Source of the DNA: Ascarosepion bandense
Lineage: Eukaryota > Mollusca > Cephalopoda > Sepiida > Sepiidae
Assembly: GCA_037127315.1 (NCBI GenBank)
Contig: JBBBDQ010000350.1
Coordinates: forward strand, 2,632,501 to 2,696,500
Length of the DNA: 64,000 nt
Direction of reading: 5' to 3'
Shown: one piece after another, positions 23,001-30,690 of the stretch
How the letters are laid out: every line of letters starts with the position of its first letter
Position numbering within the stretch: position 1 is the first letter of the stretch
Notes under the pieces: generated by a model
Database searches by the model: none
Told to the model about the DNA's origin: nothing
What the model saw: only the letters and a program-made list of their open reading frames with translations
Made by a program: the position numbers and the translations under genes

Positions 23001-23476
23001 CTTTCTTCCTTTTTGCCAAATAGCATCAAATTTATTTACTTAAGCATTTTGAGTAAAAAAAAATTTCTTTATTCTCAGCCGTTCCTCCTCCTGATCAAAG
23101 AATTCCATGGGGTTCTGGTCTGGACAGAAAAGTCGACGCTTGGTCTCATCCACATGGTAACATGGATAATGCTGGTGTGAATCGTCCAAATGATAGGTGG
23201 ATGAACAACAATATGGCTCCTAACCATGACCGAGGTCCCAACAGCGGAGGAGGTGGAGGTGCTGGTAGTGGAGGTTTTGTGGGAGGCAGTGGAGGAGGTG
23301 GTGGGCCTGGGGCAGGAGGAATGGTACAAAACATGGGACCTGGAAATATGTTTGTCAATCCCCAGGCTCAACCTCCAGCTATGATGGTTGGTGGCGGAGG
23401 AGGAGGTGGTGGCAACATGGGAGGCCGCATGCCAGAACCTCGTTTTGATGCCTACAAGCATATGCGGCGGTATTAA
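1351..23476 (+). CDS. SAFB: SAFB/SLTM-like scaffold attachment factor, 5' partial, with duplicated RRM
   Basis: Span of the coding exons listed separately below. Eighteen exons join in one frame to about 1053 aa plus stop; the 5' end, including the SAP DNA-binding domain expected in this family, lies before the window. Order: acidic Glu/Asp/Ser/Asn-rich region (1351-5385), short Ser/Lys linker, RRM copy 1, RRM copy 2, Lys-rich linker, a block with the SAFB hallmark [10 protein letters not shown] and PVISVKRG (15649-15860), an Arg/Glu-rich coiled coil (19459-20558), RD/ER repeats (21152-21998) and a Gly-rich tail ending in MRRY. SAFB proteins are nuclear, bind AT-rich scaffold-attachment DNA through SAP and RNA through the RRM, and act in transcription and splicing. 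What I see is the domain order and motifs; the function is known for the family. The tandem RRM is unusual. Splice sites are GT-AG throughout. SLTM or SAFB2 cannot be excluded; one SAFB/SLTM gene is expected in an invertebrate. Confidence 0.9.
1603..3035. other. SAFB intron
   Basis: AT-rich intron with an (AC)n run at about 1671-1698. No further exon or recognised mobile element was seen. Confidence 0.5.
3036..3069 (+). CDS. SAFB: SAFB-like micro-exon w2
   Basis: 34-nt exon between TTGCAG and GTATGT. It reads [11 protein letters not shown] plus one base and splices in frame to the exon at 4800. The short length lowers certainty, but both splice sites are good and the phase fits (0 in, 1 out). 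Confidence 0.65.
3432..4275 (-). mobile_element. mariner-like DNA transposon, decayed
   Basis: Terminal inverted repeats: the left end CGGGGTGCGATGAATAAATT pairs with the reverse complement of the right end near 4246-4275 (CAGGGTGTGATGGGTAAAGT), and both are flanked by TA. On the - strand a transposase C-terminus can be read, with WPPNSPD near 3770 (mariner DDD/E region) and [10 protein letters not shown] near 3690, ending in a [15 protein letters not shown] tail. Frames are broken and at 844 bp it is shorter than a full mariner, so it is dead. It lies in a SAFB intron. The same family occurs at 26795. Confidence 0.8.
4800..5385 (+). CDS. SAFB: SAFB-like exon w3 (Ser/Glu/Gly-rich)
   Basis: 586 nt between CTGTAG and GTTGGT. 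It contains a Ser homopolymer (TCA repeats), an acidic stretch, a middle with [17 protein letters not shown], then a [10 protein letters not shown] tract, GGGGGD and a Lys/Asp-rich end. It probably is the disordered linker before the RRM. Incoming phase 1 and outgoing phase 2 agree with the neighbours. The donor GTTGGT is weaker than the others. Confidence 0.75.
5386..6774. other. SAFB intron
   Basis: AT-rich intron. Open frames on both strands near 5848-6390 show no recognisable domain and no splice context; I treat them as chance. Confidence 0.5.
6775..6818 (+). CDS. SAFB: SAFB-like exon w4 (pre-RRM linker)
   Basis: 44 nt between TTACAG and GTGAGT. It reads [14 protein letters not shown] and leads directly into the RRM exon through a split Gly codon. 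Ser/Lys linkers of this kind sit just before the RRM in SAFB proteins. Confidence 0.75.
6950..7400 (+). mobile_element. decayed non-LTR retrotransposon, C-terminal fragment
   Basis: Translation across stops and frameshifts gives [11 protein letters not shown], a [18 protein letters not shown] stretch, [16 protein letters not shown], and [14 protein letters not shown]. These are typical of the region after the reverse transcriptase in RTE-type endonuclease/RT elements. The copy is 5' truncated and carries several in-frame stops. The clade is tentative. Confidence 0.6.
7467..7735 (-). mobile_element. LINE-tailed SINE or LINE 3' fragment (copy 1)
   Basis: Starts with poly-T (a poly-A tail in - orientation), then TATCACCCCGAGCAAGGC, the reverse complement of the 3' end of the LINE at 28771-30690. 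Upstream on the - strand is a non-LINE body with a GGTTCACATTCCACCC stretch that resembles a tRNA B box. A 40-bp segment beginning AGTGAAAAGATTGG is repeated near 7681. Other copies are at 31945 and 56240. It lies in a SAFB intron. Confidence 0.65.
8066..8160 (+). CDS. SAFB: SAFB-like exon w5 (RRM copy 1, N-terminal half)
   Basis: 95 nt between TTTCAG and GTATTG. It encodes [13 protein letters not shown] (RNP2 core LWVSGL), then [13 protein letters not shown]. This is the beta1-alpha1 half of the SAFB RRM. Length and phases equal those of the exon at 13760-13854. Confidence 0.92.
8774..9015 (-). repeat. tRNA-derived SINE family A, - orientation
   Basis: Reverse complement of the SINE at 9271-9600: the tail (TTCTTCAGATGCTAG, GGCCAGACCCTTTTATTA), body (CTCATTCCTTCTGTG, GGTAGTCATGAGTTATCT) and tRNA-like head all recur in inverse order. 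It forms the left outer arm of a large inverted repeat. Confidence 0.65.
9017..9264. repeat. near-perfect inverted repeat (hairpin core)
   Basis: The left arm 9017-9117 reads AACTGAATTTCTGGGACTTA onward. The right arm 9165-9264 is its reverse complement with small changes in the poly-T/A runs. The loop is about 47 nt. The arms continue outward into two oppositely oriented SINEs. Confidence 0.85.
9271..9600 (+). repeat. tRNA-derived SINE family A, + orientation
   Basis: Head CATGGTCCAGTGGATAAAC resembles a tRNA A box. GAGTTGTGATTTCAATACCAGG is a degenerate B box. The body GGAGATAACTCATGACTACC and tail AGCACCTAAAGAAGGC recur at 54655-54965. Thus it is a Pol III-type SINE; it carries a 26-bp segment (9300-9325) that reappears at 9694-9719. 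Confidence 0.7.
10200..10480. repeat. probable interspersed repeat after an (AT)n tract
   Basis: Begins in an (AT)n run, then AAAAGGCAATCTGTGAGTCTG and a segment with ACTATGCATGCTTACATTTT. The structure resembles a dispersed repeat bounded by a microsatellite, but no second copy was found here, so the class is unknown. Confidence 0.3.
11097..11246 (+). CDS. SAFB: SAFB-like exon w6 (RRM copy 1, C-terminal half)
   Basis: 150 nt between CTCTAG and GTAAAA, phase 0 in and out. It reads [16 protein letters not shown] followed by CYGFITM (RNP1 region), then [20 protein letters not shown] and ISVEK. At 11142-11144 the codon is GGA (Gly) where copy 2 has CGA (Arg), in the position just before the RNP1 Cys-Tyr-Gly-Phe. 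The exon otherwise aligns without gaps to 14264-14413. Confidence 0.92.
11970..12113. repeat. compound microsatellite (CT)n-C-(AC)n-(AT)n-(GT)n
   Basis: A run of CT repeats, a C homopolymer, AC repeats, two AT blocks and a GT block, ending about 60 bp before the exon at 12172. It is likely polymorphic in length. Confidence 0.9.
12172..12262 (+). CDS. SAFB: SAFB-like exon w7 (linker after RRM copy 1)
   Basis: 91 nt between TCCTAG and GTGAGT, outgoing phase 1. It encodes [19 protein letters not shown] and a Lys/Glu-rich end. AKNEP directly after SVEK is a strong SAFB-family signature. Same length as 14958-15048. Confidence 0.9.
12843..13705. repeat. inverted repeat with ~53-bp arms between the two RRM copies
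   Basis: The arm 12843-12895 (…CTTCTAAATTAAGGCTGCG…) is inverted at 13653-13705 (…CACAGCCTTAATTTAGAAGC…) with few mismatches. The 757-bp interior shows no coding sequence. It could be a non-autonomous DNA element or a foldback repeat; no clear target duplication was seen. Confidence 0.75.
13760..13854 (+). CDS. SAFB: SAFB-like exon w8 (RRM copy 2, N-terminal half)
   Basis: 95 nt between TTTCAG and GTATAC. It encodes [20 protein letters not shown] and [11 protein letters not shown]. By memory of the vertebrate family (FSKYGKVVGAK) this copy is closer to the canonical SAFB RRM than copy 1. Entry phase 1 through a split Ser codon after copy 1. Confidence 0.92.
13947..13984. repeat. (AT)n microsatellite
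   Basis: Uninterrupted AT dinucleotide run inside the intron of RRM copy 2. Confidence 0.9.
14264..14413 (+). CDS. SAFB: SAFB-like exon w9 (RRM copy 2, C-terminal half)
   Basis: 150 nt between CCCTAG and GTAAAA. It reads [16 protein letters not shown], then [24 protein letters not shown] and ISVER. The RNP1 context GARCYGF keeps the Arg usual in the family. The first ~30 bp of the following intron (GTAAAAAAAATTCTCTTC) still resemble the intron after copy 1, which supports tandem duplication. Confidence 0.92.
14958..15048 (+). CDS. SAFB: SAFB-like exon w10 (linker after RRM copy 2)
   Basis: 91 nt between TTCTAG and GTAAGT. It reads [19 protein letters not shown] and a Lys/Glu-rich end almost identical to copy 1. 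Confidence 0.9.
15194..15382 (+). CDS. SAFB: SAFB-like exon w11 (Lys-rich linker)
   Basis: 189 nt between TTGCAG and GTAAGT. It encodes alternating KK-D/E repeats ([19 protein letters not shown]) and ends in [13 protein letters not shown]. Highly charged, likely disordered and possibly nuclear-localising. The phases (1 in, 1 out) fit. Confidence 0.88.
15649..15860 (+). CDS. SAFB: SAFB-like exon w12 (SAFB signature block)
   Basis: 212 nt between TTTCAG and GTACGT. It starts [20 protein letters not shown], a block characteristic of SAFB/SLTM after the RRM, then Ser/Lys-rich sequence and DILSFDQIR, matching the family's SFDK/EKV-K segment before the coiled coil. This exon is the best evidence that the gene is SAFB rather than another RRM protein. 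Confidence 0.92.
17055..17091. repeat. poly-T tract
   Basis: Homopolymer of more than 30 T followed by CCCCC. May be the A-tail of an otherwise unrecognised - strand retroelement. Confidence 0.8.
17255..17640. repeat. two SINE family A tails in inverted arrangement
   Basis: The left part (TGACTATTGTCATCGTC…CCAGATGCTTGTCAATCTG) is an inverted, diverged copy of the right part (GATTGGCAAGCACCTGATAAAGGCC…GGTGAGGACAATAAACTAAATG). The CACCTGA(T/A)(A/G)AAGGC element and the TGAGGACAATA…AATGTAAAT tail link them to the SINE at 54655. Confidence 0.55.
18072..18119 (+). CDS. possible 48-nt cassette exon of SAFB-like gene
   Basis: Open 16-codon segment ([16 protein letters not shown]) between TTTGAAG and GTATAC, phase 0 on both sides, placed between exons that are also phase 0. 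Including it adds 16 residues before the coiled coil; skipping it gives a join closer to vertebrate SAFB. RNA evidence is absent, so it is only a candidate. Confidence 0.35.
19459..19622 (+). CDS. SAFB: SAFB-like exon w13 (coiled coil)
   Basis: 164 nt between TTGTTAG and GTGAGT. It encodes [20 protein letters not shown] and further Arg/Glu-rich heptad-like sequence, matching the RE-rich coiled coil of SAFB/SLTM. Confidence 0.9.
19783..19899 (+). CDS. SAFB: SAFB-like exon w14 (coiled coil)
   Basis: 117 nt between CTCATAG and GTACGT. It reads [20 protein letters not shown], then [18 protein letters not shown]. Continues the long charged helix of the family. Confidence 0.9.
20418..20558 (+). 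CDS. SAFB: SAFB-like exon w15
   Basis: 141 nt between TTTCAG and GTAAGT. It reads [20 protein letters not shown], then [20 protein letters not shown]. Transition from coiled coil to the Arg-rich tail; a KR/PKRP cluster could serve in nuclear import (inference). Confidence 0.88.
21152..21358 (+). CDS. SAFB: SAFB-like exon w16 (RD/ER repeats)
   Basis: 207 nt between ACCTCAG and GTAATT. Rich in Arg-Asp and Asp-Arg pairs ([33 protein letters not shown]). Such mixed-charge repeats occur in SAFB and other splicing-related nuclear proteins. Confidence 0.88.
21853..21998 (+). CDS. SAFB: SAFB-like exon w17 (RD repeats)
   Basis: 146 nt between CTTTCAG and GTAAGC. It reads [20 protein letters not shown] and [20 protein letters not shown]; outgoing phase 1 into the last exon. 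Confidence 0.88.
22440..22860. repeat. SINE family A, - copy plus short + tail
   Basis: 22460-22790 is the SINE in - orientation: tail AGCCTTCTTCAGGTGATATG, body, and on the reverse strand GGCCTTGTGGATAAA (A box-like) and GAGTTCAAAACCTGGCC (B box-like). At 22806-22855 a short + orientation tail (CTCCTGAAGAAAGCCAGAGC) follows. It lies in the last SAFB intron. Confidence 0.65.
23079..23476 (+). CDS. SAFB: SAFB-like terminal exon w18 (Gly-rich C-terminus)
   Basis: Last coding exon after TTCTCAG, stop TAA at 23474-23476. It encodes [20 protein letters not shown], an Asn/Met-rich stretch, several Gly runs ([19 protein letters not shown]) and ends in [11 protein letters not shown] Gly-rich tail ending in Arg-Arg-Tyr is a SAFB-family feature. 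Confidence 0.92.
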
Positions 23477-24520
23477 GACTCCCAAATAGGCTTTCCATCT
23501 CCATTCCCCAACCTCTGCAATCTCATTGATATGGTCTCTGAAAACAAAATCCCCATTCATTATGTCTTTTAATTTTGTCAGCTTCATTTTCTTGTGCATT
23601 CAATTTGAAAGGAGACTTAAATTGACCAAAGTTAGACTGTAAAATACAAGTAAACTTTATTATATAATCAAATCGTTTCTTGTTTTTGTTTATTGCTGCT
23701 GGCTTGCATTTTGTCAAATGCGAAGATCCATTGTGTGCAATTAGGCCTCAAATAAGAATTTGGAAGGAGAGAAAAAAAAGCACTGATCCTGACATCAAAG
23801 AAAGTAGCAGAGTGAAAGGTTGCTGAAAATTAACTGTTTCCTATCATAATAGGAAATAACAGTTGTACTGAGGTCTTCCCAAAATTACTATTCTGATGTT
23901 TGGTCAGTAAAATATTGCTTTGGAAGTTGTGGTCAGTCTGAGAACTTCCCAGTATGCTTTTTACCCTCCCCACTATATATCTTAAAATATCTTTTATTAC
24001 TAAGTTGTCAACTTTTGTAAATAGCTGTACTTAAGTGATAGTTCTTCAGAATTTTCATCTCACACCTGAAGTTATTTTTACACATTGAACCTAAGGAGTG
24101 ATTGGGGGGGGGGGGGGTAATTGTTCCCCAAAAATTGTTTGTACAAAATTTGGATTGATAAAGGGTTAGACCATATTCTACCAAGTTTTTATAGATAGGC
24201 AAACAAATGATTTTAGTTGCTGCCTGTAAGTGACCTGAATTGTATAATCTACTTTGGATTTGATAGAATTACATGAAAAATTTAGCTGCTGTAACAGATG
24301 TCAGTAATTGGACTCTAGTAGTCAAGACTAAAATGAGAAATAATTATTCCTGCTGTAATAGACACTTCATTTACCATGAATAAGTTAGTATGGAACAGAA
24401 TTTTGCATGTAGACAGTTTATAAAAAATGTAGGAATTTAATCCAGGTTCAATCTATCCAACATGAGTGAATTTAAATCTTTGCTTCATAACTGTCAATAA
24501 AATTACAAAACCTAGCATGT
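23477..24520 (+). other. probable 3' UTR of SAFB-like gene
   Basis: No splice sites or coding sequence follow the stop. The first AATAAA noted is at 24496-24501, with another at 28120-28125; the true end cannot be fixed from sequence alone. Confidence 0.4.
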
Positions 24521-26794
24521 AAAGATGACACCAGAATTTCAATCCTTGAAAAGTTGCATTCTCACCTGCAAATGTTACTTGCAGTTTTAGTATATACAGA
24601 ATTGAAATAGAAAATAACCTGTTTACATCTTGGTAACATTAAAAATGAATGGTGAAAAATTATAAGAAAATTACATGAAGACATTTGTCTTGGAATCCTG
24701 CTTTGTGTTTTTGTTTTTCATCTCTGGCTCATGTGACGAATACATAATTATTAAAACTGTTATCTCATTAGTTTTACCTTTCATGCTGTCTGAACTTGAA
24801 GAATATATAAGGCTCTTTTCTACAATTTGATAACAATTTAAAAAAATCAAGCTTTTCTCACTAATTTGATTATTTCAAGTTTTTATATTTTTGAAAATGC
24901 TTATAAATCCTAATTCTTGATAGCATTGAGCAATATATTTTAAAGCTAAGATTTTTTACATGGTTTGAAGATCTTTGCTGGTTCAAAGACTCTTTATGCA
25001 CAATTGTCTTTTCTAAAAGTACTGAGTAGCTTTTAGTTGAGTGACTAAAGCAAATTTTATATTGATATTTGATAGAATTAGACTTCTTTGAAAAATATAT
25101 GAAATTAAATTAAAATTTCTATCATCAATCATTATTTCTGAACCATTAGTTCAGCTGTGTAATGCCACAATTGTTTGATCAATACAGAGGGTTAGAAATA
25201 ATTTTGCTGAGCGAAAGGAAAAGTGATTTGCACTATATTTCATGTCTGATTAAACTTGTGACATTGAGAGATTGCAAGACAAATCCCAAGAGTGTTATAT
25301 GAAAAGAAATTAGCCAAGTATTATTGGCTACATATGCTAAATTCTTATATTTACAAAAGAAAATTAAATTTGTGATGACCTAAAAACGAATGTAGTAATG
25401 ACAGCGTTTAGTACAAAAGTGAAAATTAAAGAATCTGCTTTATCTTTCTTTTTTTTTTTTTTATGACAGTGCATCTGTTTACAAAAAGGTTGGGGGGGGG
25501 GGGGCTTTTTGCTGCTATTTGAACCCAAAACTGTTATTTATTCACAAGGCAAGAAATTAACATCTTCCCCAGGGGTTTATTGTTCATACTACAATTGTTT
25601 TTGAATGGGGAAAAATCATGTATAACTTTGCTTTCTAGTTTTAAAATTTTTATCTACGTGTCTATTTTATACACTTAAGCATTGGTTTAAATAACACAAA
25701 TAAGGGTCCAGTGTAGCATTATACTTAATGTTAAATTTTTCAGAAAACCCATATACTAAAAACATTCTCTTGGATTCCATTGGCAAAGTCTGAAAATTTG
25801 ATCATAGTTCAAGCTGTTCTCAAGTTCTACAATGATAGATGGACAAACAAAAAAAGATACTTGATCAATTGTGGGCTGATATTTCTTTTAACCTGCTTTT
25901 GTTGAATGCGTTTGGAGTAAAACTGAAAAAAGAAAATAACCAAAAAAATATTAGAAAAATAACCCGAAATTATTCTATTTTGTGACCAAAACTGAACATT
26001 AATAGAAAGGGTGATGTTTGAAGTGGCATTTATAGATTTTAAATCTTGCTCACCTTAGCATGTTGCAATATCTGAACCGCAAAGTTGACTGGAAACAAGA
26101 AGCTGGAAGAGACTTCCACAAGTGAGAAAAATCTTAGCATAGAACTTATGGTTACATCTAATAATTTCAACTTTCAATGTCCATCTATTACTTTCAACAT
26201 AAATGAAGGTAAAAATCACCATTTTATGATTTATTTTGGAGAAATATTGTATGTTAATGTTGTCTTAACTAATTGAGCAATTAAAACATTTCAACCAAAC
26301 GTGTTTTTTTTTTTTTTTTTTTCCTCTGTAAGTAACAGGCAGGAATGTAGACTGAATACACATTGGTGAAACATCCAAATTATATGAACTACACAGAGAT
26401 ATTCTGCATAACAATCTTAACACATTGATAGCTCACCATAATACATTCGAGCAAAGTTTTGATTTGAAAAAAAAATGCCAGACCACTTGGGAGAGAACAA
26501 TTCACTGGGAGTCAACCTGAGACCAGGGCCATACACTATTTCACCAATCATTGCAAAGACAATATTAGCACAATGTGGTATATACAAACAGGTGGATAGG
26601 GCAATGACCTACTTGGTGTTGACTTGATTTAAAAGTCCACAGACCCTGCCTAACAACTCTAATGTGTATGTGCAAGTGTGTGTACATGTATATGTAAGCA
26701 AACAAAGCAGGCATCTGAATGCAACCCATAACGTCAAGAAGAATAGTGCCCCTCGCAAACTATAAAAACAAAGAAAATGGTTCTGATATGCATA
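24521..26794. other. intergenic or extended 3' UTR, nothing recognised
   Basis: AT-rich sequence with short homopolymers (poly-T at 25449, poly-G at 25491, poly-T at 26305). No coding exon, RNA gene or clear mobile element was found. Confidence 0.4.
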
Positions 26795-27260
26795 CAGGGT
26801 GCGATGGGTAAATTGTCATTCTATGCACATTGTTTGTGATTATGTCGGCTGTTCAATATAGTATGTTCAGTTGAACACTGTTAGAAAAAGAGCACTATAA
26901 CAATTCACTCGTCAGAAATTTGGAAACTGCATGGCATTTACACCAAAAGCTCCAATACAAACATTTTAGAGTGTTTGGGTGTCAATCTGATGGCAGTCCA
27001 GAGAAATGAAAGTTGGATGAGCCTAATGCTGATTACGAAGGTATGTCAACTCAGAAAATTCACTCTGATATGAAAAGAACTTGCAAATTTGCTGGTGAAG
27101 GGCCTCAGACTCAACATAGAGGGATACATCAAGTGCCTTGGGGAGGTTGTGCTGCTCTGGGTCATGAATGTGACTGGTTGAAGATTATGTTTGCCAACAG
27201 GGCACAAACAGGAGAACCCAGTCATGGCTGTCAGATAATTTCTATGTTAATTTGGCAGTA
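26795..27260 (+). mobile_element. mariner-like transposon, 3' truncated
   Basis: Starts after TA with CAGGGTGCGATGGGTAAATT, the same terminal repeat as the element at 3432. Internal sequence (CATTTTAGAGTGTTTGGGTG and GAGAACCCAGTCATGGCTGT) matches that copy in the opposite orientation. It stops in the middle of the transposase, so the right end is missing. Frames are broken. Confidence 0.7.
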
Positions 27261-27269
27261 TACAAGTTA

Positions 27270-27363
27270 AAATTTGTGTTTATTCTAATATTTAAACACT
27301 AATTCATTTCTCTGATTCAATAGTTGTGAATTAGTGTTTAAATGTTGGCATAAAAACAAATTT
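27270..27363. repeat. short palindrome
   Basis: The arm ending ATTTAAACACTAATTCA at 27306 is inverted at 27327 (TGAATTAGTGTTTAAAT), with imperfect pairing out to 27270 and 27363. It lies directly next to the truncated mariner end. It may be a relic of a different MITE. Confidence 0.7.
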
Positions 27364-27708
27364 AAACTTCCATAATATAGATTTAACTCAATTAGCTTCC
27401 ATTTCTTCACTTCTCCCTGATTCTTCTAATGTGGTGACCCCCAAATTAATGTCTTAAGGTTAATATTCATTTTTATTATATACTTTTTAAGACAAAAACC
27501 TTCTACCCTACCCTCACCCTTATTTCTTGCACTTGGTGTGACTGAAACTTACCCTTCTGACACATACTCCATTCACAACATGGGGTTGAGAAGACAGACA
27601 ACTACATTGTTGCCTGTTGAAATATATATATATATATATATATGATAAAAATGTATTTTGGCAAGTAGATGTTTATTGTAAATTGCTCAATATCAGGGTA
27701 GAGACAGA

Positions 27709-27955
27709 ACAAAGAAGTTTGTCACTTAATTGAGCAGGGTCATGTCAACTTCGAACACCTGTACAATAAAAAGAAAATCAGCACAAAATCAATTAAAACA
27801 ACCACTCCCATAAAAAATATCAAATTATAAGAAAAAAGCAGGACATGACAACAGATTGAAAACTTAGCCCTGATGAGTGAAGACATCATAATGGTGCCCT
27901 TACAAAACTTTGAAGTTGGCATGACCCTGCTCAGTTAAGTGACAAGCTTCGTTAC
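27709..27955. mobile_element. MITE with ~45-bp terminal inverted repeats
   Basis: The left end (GTCACTTAATTGAGCAGGGT, then CATGTCAACTTCGAA) is inverted at the right end (TTTGAAGTTGGCATGACCCT, GCTCAGTTAAGTGAC). Total length is about 245 bp without coding capacity. This is a non-autonomous DNA transposon; the superfamily is not determined. Confidence 0.75.
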
Positions 27956-28489
27956 ATTATATATTTTCTACTTTATTATTGTCAAAGTGGTAATGAAATA
28001 ACAAGGAGATGTAAATTAAGATTTTTTTTATATGACAAGGAATGAAATATATAATTCCAATGTATCAGTTGATATTAACTTGTTCAAATCAAGTGGAAAT
28101 GAAATTTGGCTTTCTGTTAAATAAAGATTACAAAAATGAACAGTTTGTTCTTTTTATTAGAAAGGTTTTGTGTACATTTAGCAACTACTAGTTAAAAATT
28201 TAATTTGTCTCAGTTTCAAAAAGATACAGATCTTAAAACTTATTTAAAAAAATGAATAGGTGACTTCGATTGTAGAAAATAATATTCACTTTCCAGTACG
28301 TTAAGTTTGTTTTTATGTATTTAAGAATTTTTAGAACTTAAATTTCTTTGTAATTCTTTAACAATTAGAATTTTAGAAAAACTTCACATAAAAATACTTT
28401 AAATGTGATAAATTTGTTTTGTTATTGTGATAACAAGTTTCACTAAGCCAATATTTTAGTTGGAATTTTGCAATTCTAATGTGTTAATG

Positions 28490-28690
28490 CATTCACTTAC
28501 ACACAAATACCCTTAGGAAATGTATTAGTCTGTCTTTTCTGTAGCCTTGGTTGGCAACCAGTCTTCTGCAGAAAGTAATGGCAACCTACTGCTATAAAAT
28601 TTTCTGCCAAGTCAATCATGTTTTTTTTCAAGACATGATTGCCTGAATGTGTATCACGTATAGCTCTTAACTGAATGTGTTAGATTTTTT
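28490..28690 (+). repeat. SINE family B fragment (Ceph-SINE-like core)
   Basis: Shares GCCTTGG(T/C)TGGCAACCA, CAGAAAGTAATGGCAACCTA, TTCTGCC and AGACATGATTGCC with 41095-41340. The tRNA-like head is lost. The conserved centre recalls the central domain described for cephalopod SINEs; this link is from memory and unverified. Confidence 0.6.
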
Positions 28691-28770
28691 TCATCGGTCT
28701 ATTGAGAGAAAGCTTATAAAATAATGATGTTCTATCCTCATATATCATCAGTATTAAATCTTTTGATATA

Positions 28771-30690
28771 AGATTACTGGCGTCTGCAAAAGCGTGCTCA
28801 GCAGGAACAAGACTTCAATACCCCCACTAATCAATGAATTTGAAGTTCTCACCTCCCCAGCCGACAAGGCTGAATGCTTTGCCCGTAGATTCTCAACCAA
28901 TTCGACACTGGACTCGTTAGGAATACCTACACCAGACTTCCCACCCAGAACTAAGGCTCAACTAAATAACGTCCACATTACACCCTCACTGGTCGCCAAG
29001 ATAATTGCGCAACTTGACCCACACAAAGCGAGCGGCGGTGACGGAATCCCAGTCATAGTACTGAAGAAATGTGCCCCAGAACTCTCCTCTGTCCTCTCTA
29101 AACTCTATAACCTCTGCCTATCTGCTTCCTGCTTTCCTGCCTGTTGGAAGTCCTCCTGCGTAGTACCTATATTTAAGAATTCTGGCGAACCCTCAGACCC
29201 CACCAATTACCGTCCTATTAGTCTCCTTCCAATCTTTGGCAAAGTTTTCGAAGCCATTATCAACGCCGAGGTGATTCAGCATCTTATGGCCAACGGGCTT
29301 CTCTCTGACAAACAGTATGGGTTTCGCTTCACCAGGTCTACTGCTGATATGCTAACGACCATTACCAAATACATATACCAGGCACTTGACAAGAATGGTG
29401 AAGCCCGAACCGTTGCCTTGGATATCTCCAAAGCATTCGACAGGGTCTGGCATGCTGGCCTCTTGTGCAAACTGCGAAGCTATGGGATAACTGGACATCT
29501 GTTTGACCTCATCCAGTCTTTCCTCTCTAACCGCACATTGAAGGTGGTATTAAATGGGCATGCCTCCCAAAACTACCAGACGAACGCGGGCGTCCCTCAA
29601 GGTTCTATCCTAGGTCCCACGCTCTTTCTGATCTACATTAATGATCTCCCCGACACCATTAGATCCCAAGTTGACATGTATGCCGACGACACAACAATCT
29701 ACTCCCGCATCGATCAGAAACCAGGTCTGGATGACAAAGTGAACCTCGCTGCCGTACTTGAAAGGGACCTCCAATCCATAGTGACCTGGGGTAGGAAATG
29801 GTTGGTAAATTTCAACGCCTCCAAAACAAAGCTGTTATCAACTAATCACCATAGACAATTGCATCTACCTCCCATTAGCATGGGACAGGCTAGCCTCCCA
29901 GAGAGTAAAATACTACGCCTCCTTGGCCTTACACTCTCGGCGGACCTCAAATGGAATGACTATATTGAATCCATTGCCAAATATGCTGCTATGAAAGTGA
30001 GCTCCCTGTGCAGGGCCCGGAAATTTTTCCCACCTGAATCTATTCTGCACATATACAAATCTACCATCCGCCCGTGTATTGAATATTGCTGCCATATCTG
30101 GTCGGGTGCCCCTGCTGATCTCCTTGGGCTTCTTGACAAAATACAAAGGAGGATCTGTAACGTGGTTGATACTGACTTGGCAGACTGGCTGCAGCCGCTC
30201 TCACACCGGCGTGATGTGGCTTCCCTGTGCCTCTTCTACAAGTACTTTCATGGCTTCTGCTCCAATGAGCTTAGATCACTGGTGCCGCCTAAGCACGAAT
30301 TTACACGAGATACTAGATTAGCAACTAGGTCCCACCCTTTTACAGTTAAACAAATAAGATGTAACCGTAAATTCTACTCCAACAGCTTCTTTTCTCGTGC
30401 TTCCCACCTGTGGAACTCCCTTCCACAAGTCTGCTTTCCCGACAGTTACAATCTCCAGGTGTTTAAATGTAGGGTCAATAGACACCTCCTATCACACTAA
30501 CTCCCAACTATTCTCACAACACTCTCATCTACCCAACCCTCATTCTCGGTATCCTTACCCGCCTATCACCCACCCTCTGTCATTTCCTATATTTAATCAG
30601 CCTTTCTCCACTCTACGTAGCCCCCTGCACAGTAGTGGCAGTGACATGCCTTGCTCGGGGTGAAACGCTTATATAAAAAAAAAAAAAAAA
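28771..30690 (+). mobile_element. non-LTR retrotransposon (CR1/L2/Jockey-like), 5' truncated
   Basis: Begins near GATTACTGGCGTCTGCAAAAG, contains the reverse-transcriptase frame 28794-30500, a 160-bp 3' UTR ending TGCCTTGCTCGGGGTGAAAC and an A-rich tail at about 30677-30690. The 5' end (ORF1, endonuclease) is absent, typical of incomplete reverse transcription. It sits between SAFB and tektin-4. Confidence 0.9.
28794..30500 (+). CDS. LINE reverse transcriptase (partial ORF2)
   Basis: About 568 codons without a stop. RT motifs in order: NYRPISLL (residues 139-146), motif A VALDISKAFDRVW (Asp210), motif B GVPQGSILGP (267-276), catalytic YADD (296-299), then VNFNASKTK and an IYKSTIRPCIEYCCHIW region, ending in RHLLSH. 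The first codon is GTG inside a longer original frame; comparison with the copy at 62104-64000 indicates a small deletion just upstream that shifts the frame, so this is a fragment and not a real start. The endonuclease domain is missing. RT function is well supported; the precise clade is tentative. Confidence 0.88.
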   Translation: MLSRNKTSIPPLINEFEVLTSPADKAECFARRFSTNSTLDSLGIPTPDFPPRTKAQLNNVHITPSLVAKIIAQLDPHKASGGDGIPVIVLKKCAPELSSVLSKLYNLCLSASCFPACWKSSCVVPIFKNSGEPSDPTNYRPISLLPIFGKVFEAIINAEVIQHLMANGLLSDKQYGFRFTRSTADMLTTITKYIYQALDKNGEARTVALDISKAFDRVWHAGLLCKLRSYGITGHLFDLIQSFLSNRTLKVVLNGHASQNYQTNAGVPQGSILGPTLFLIYINDLPDTIRSQVDMYADDTTIYSRIDQKPGLDDKVNLAAVLERDLQSIVTWGRKWLVNFNASKTKLLSTNHHRQLHLPPISMGQASLPESKILRLLGLTLSADLKWNDYIESIAKYAAMKVSSLCRARKFFPPESILHIYKSTIRPCIEYCCHIWSGAPADLLGLLDKIQRRICNVVDTDLADWLQPLSHRRDVASLCLFYKYFHGFCSNELRSLVPPKHEFTRDTRLATRSHPFTVKQIRCNRKFYSNSFFSRASHLWNSLPQVCFPDSYNLQVFKCRVNRHLLSH

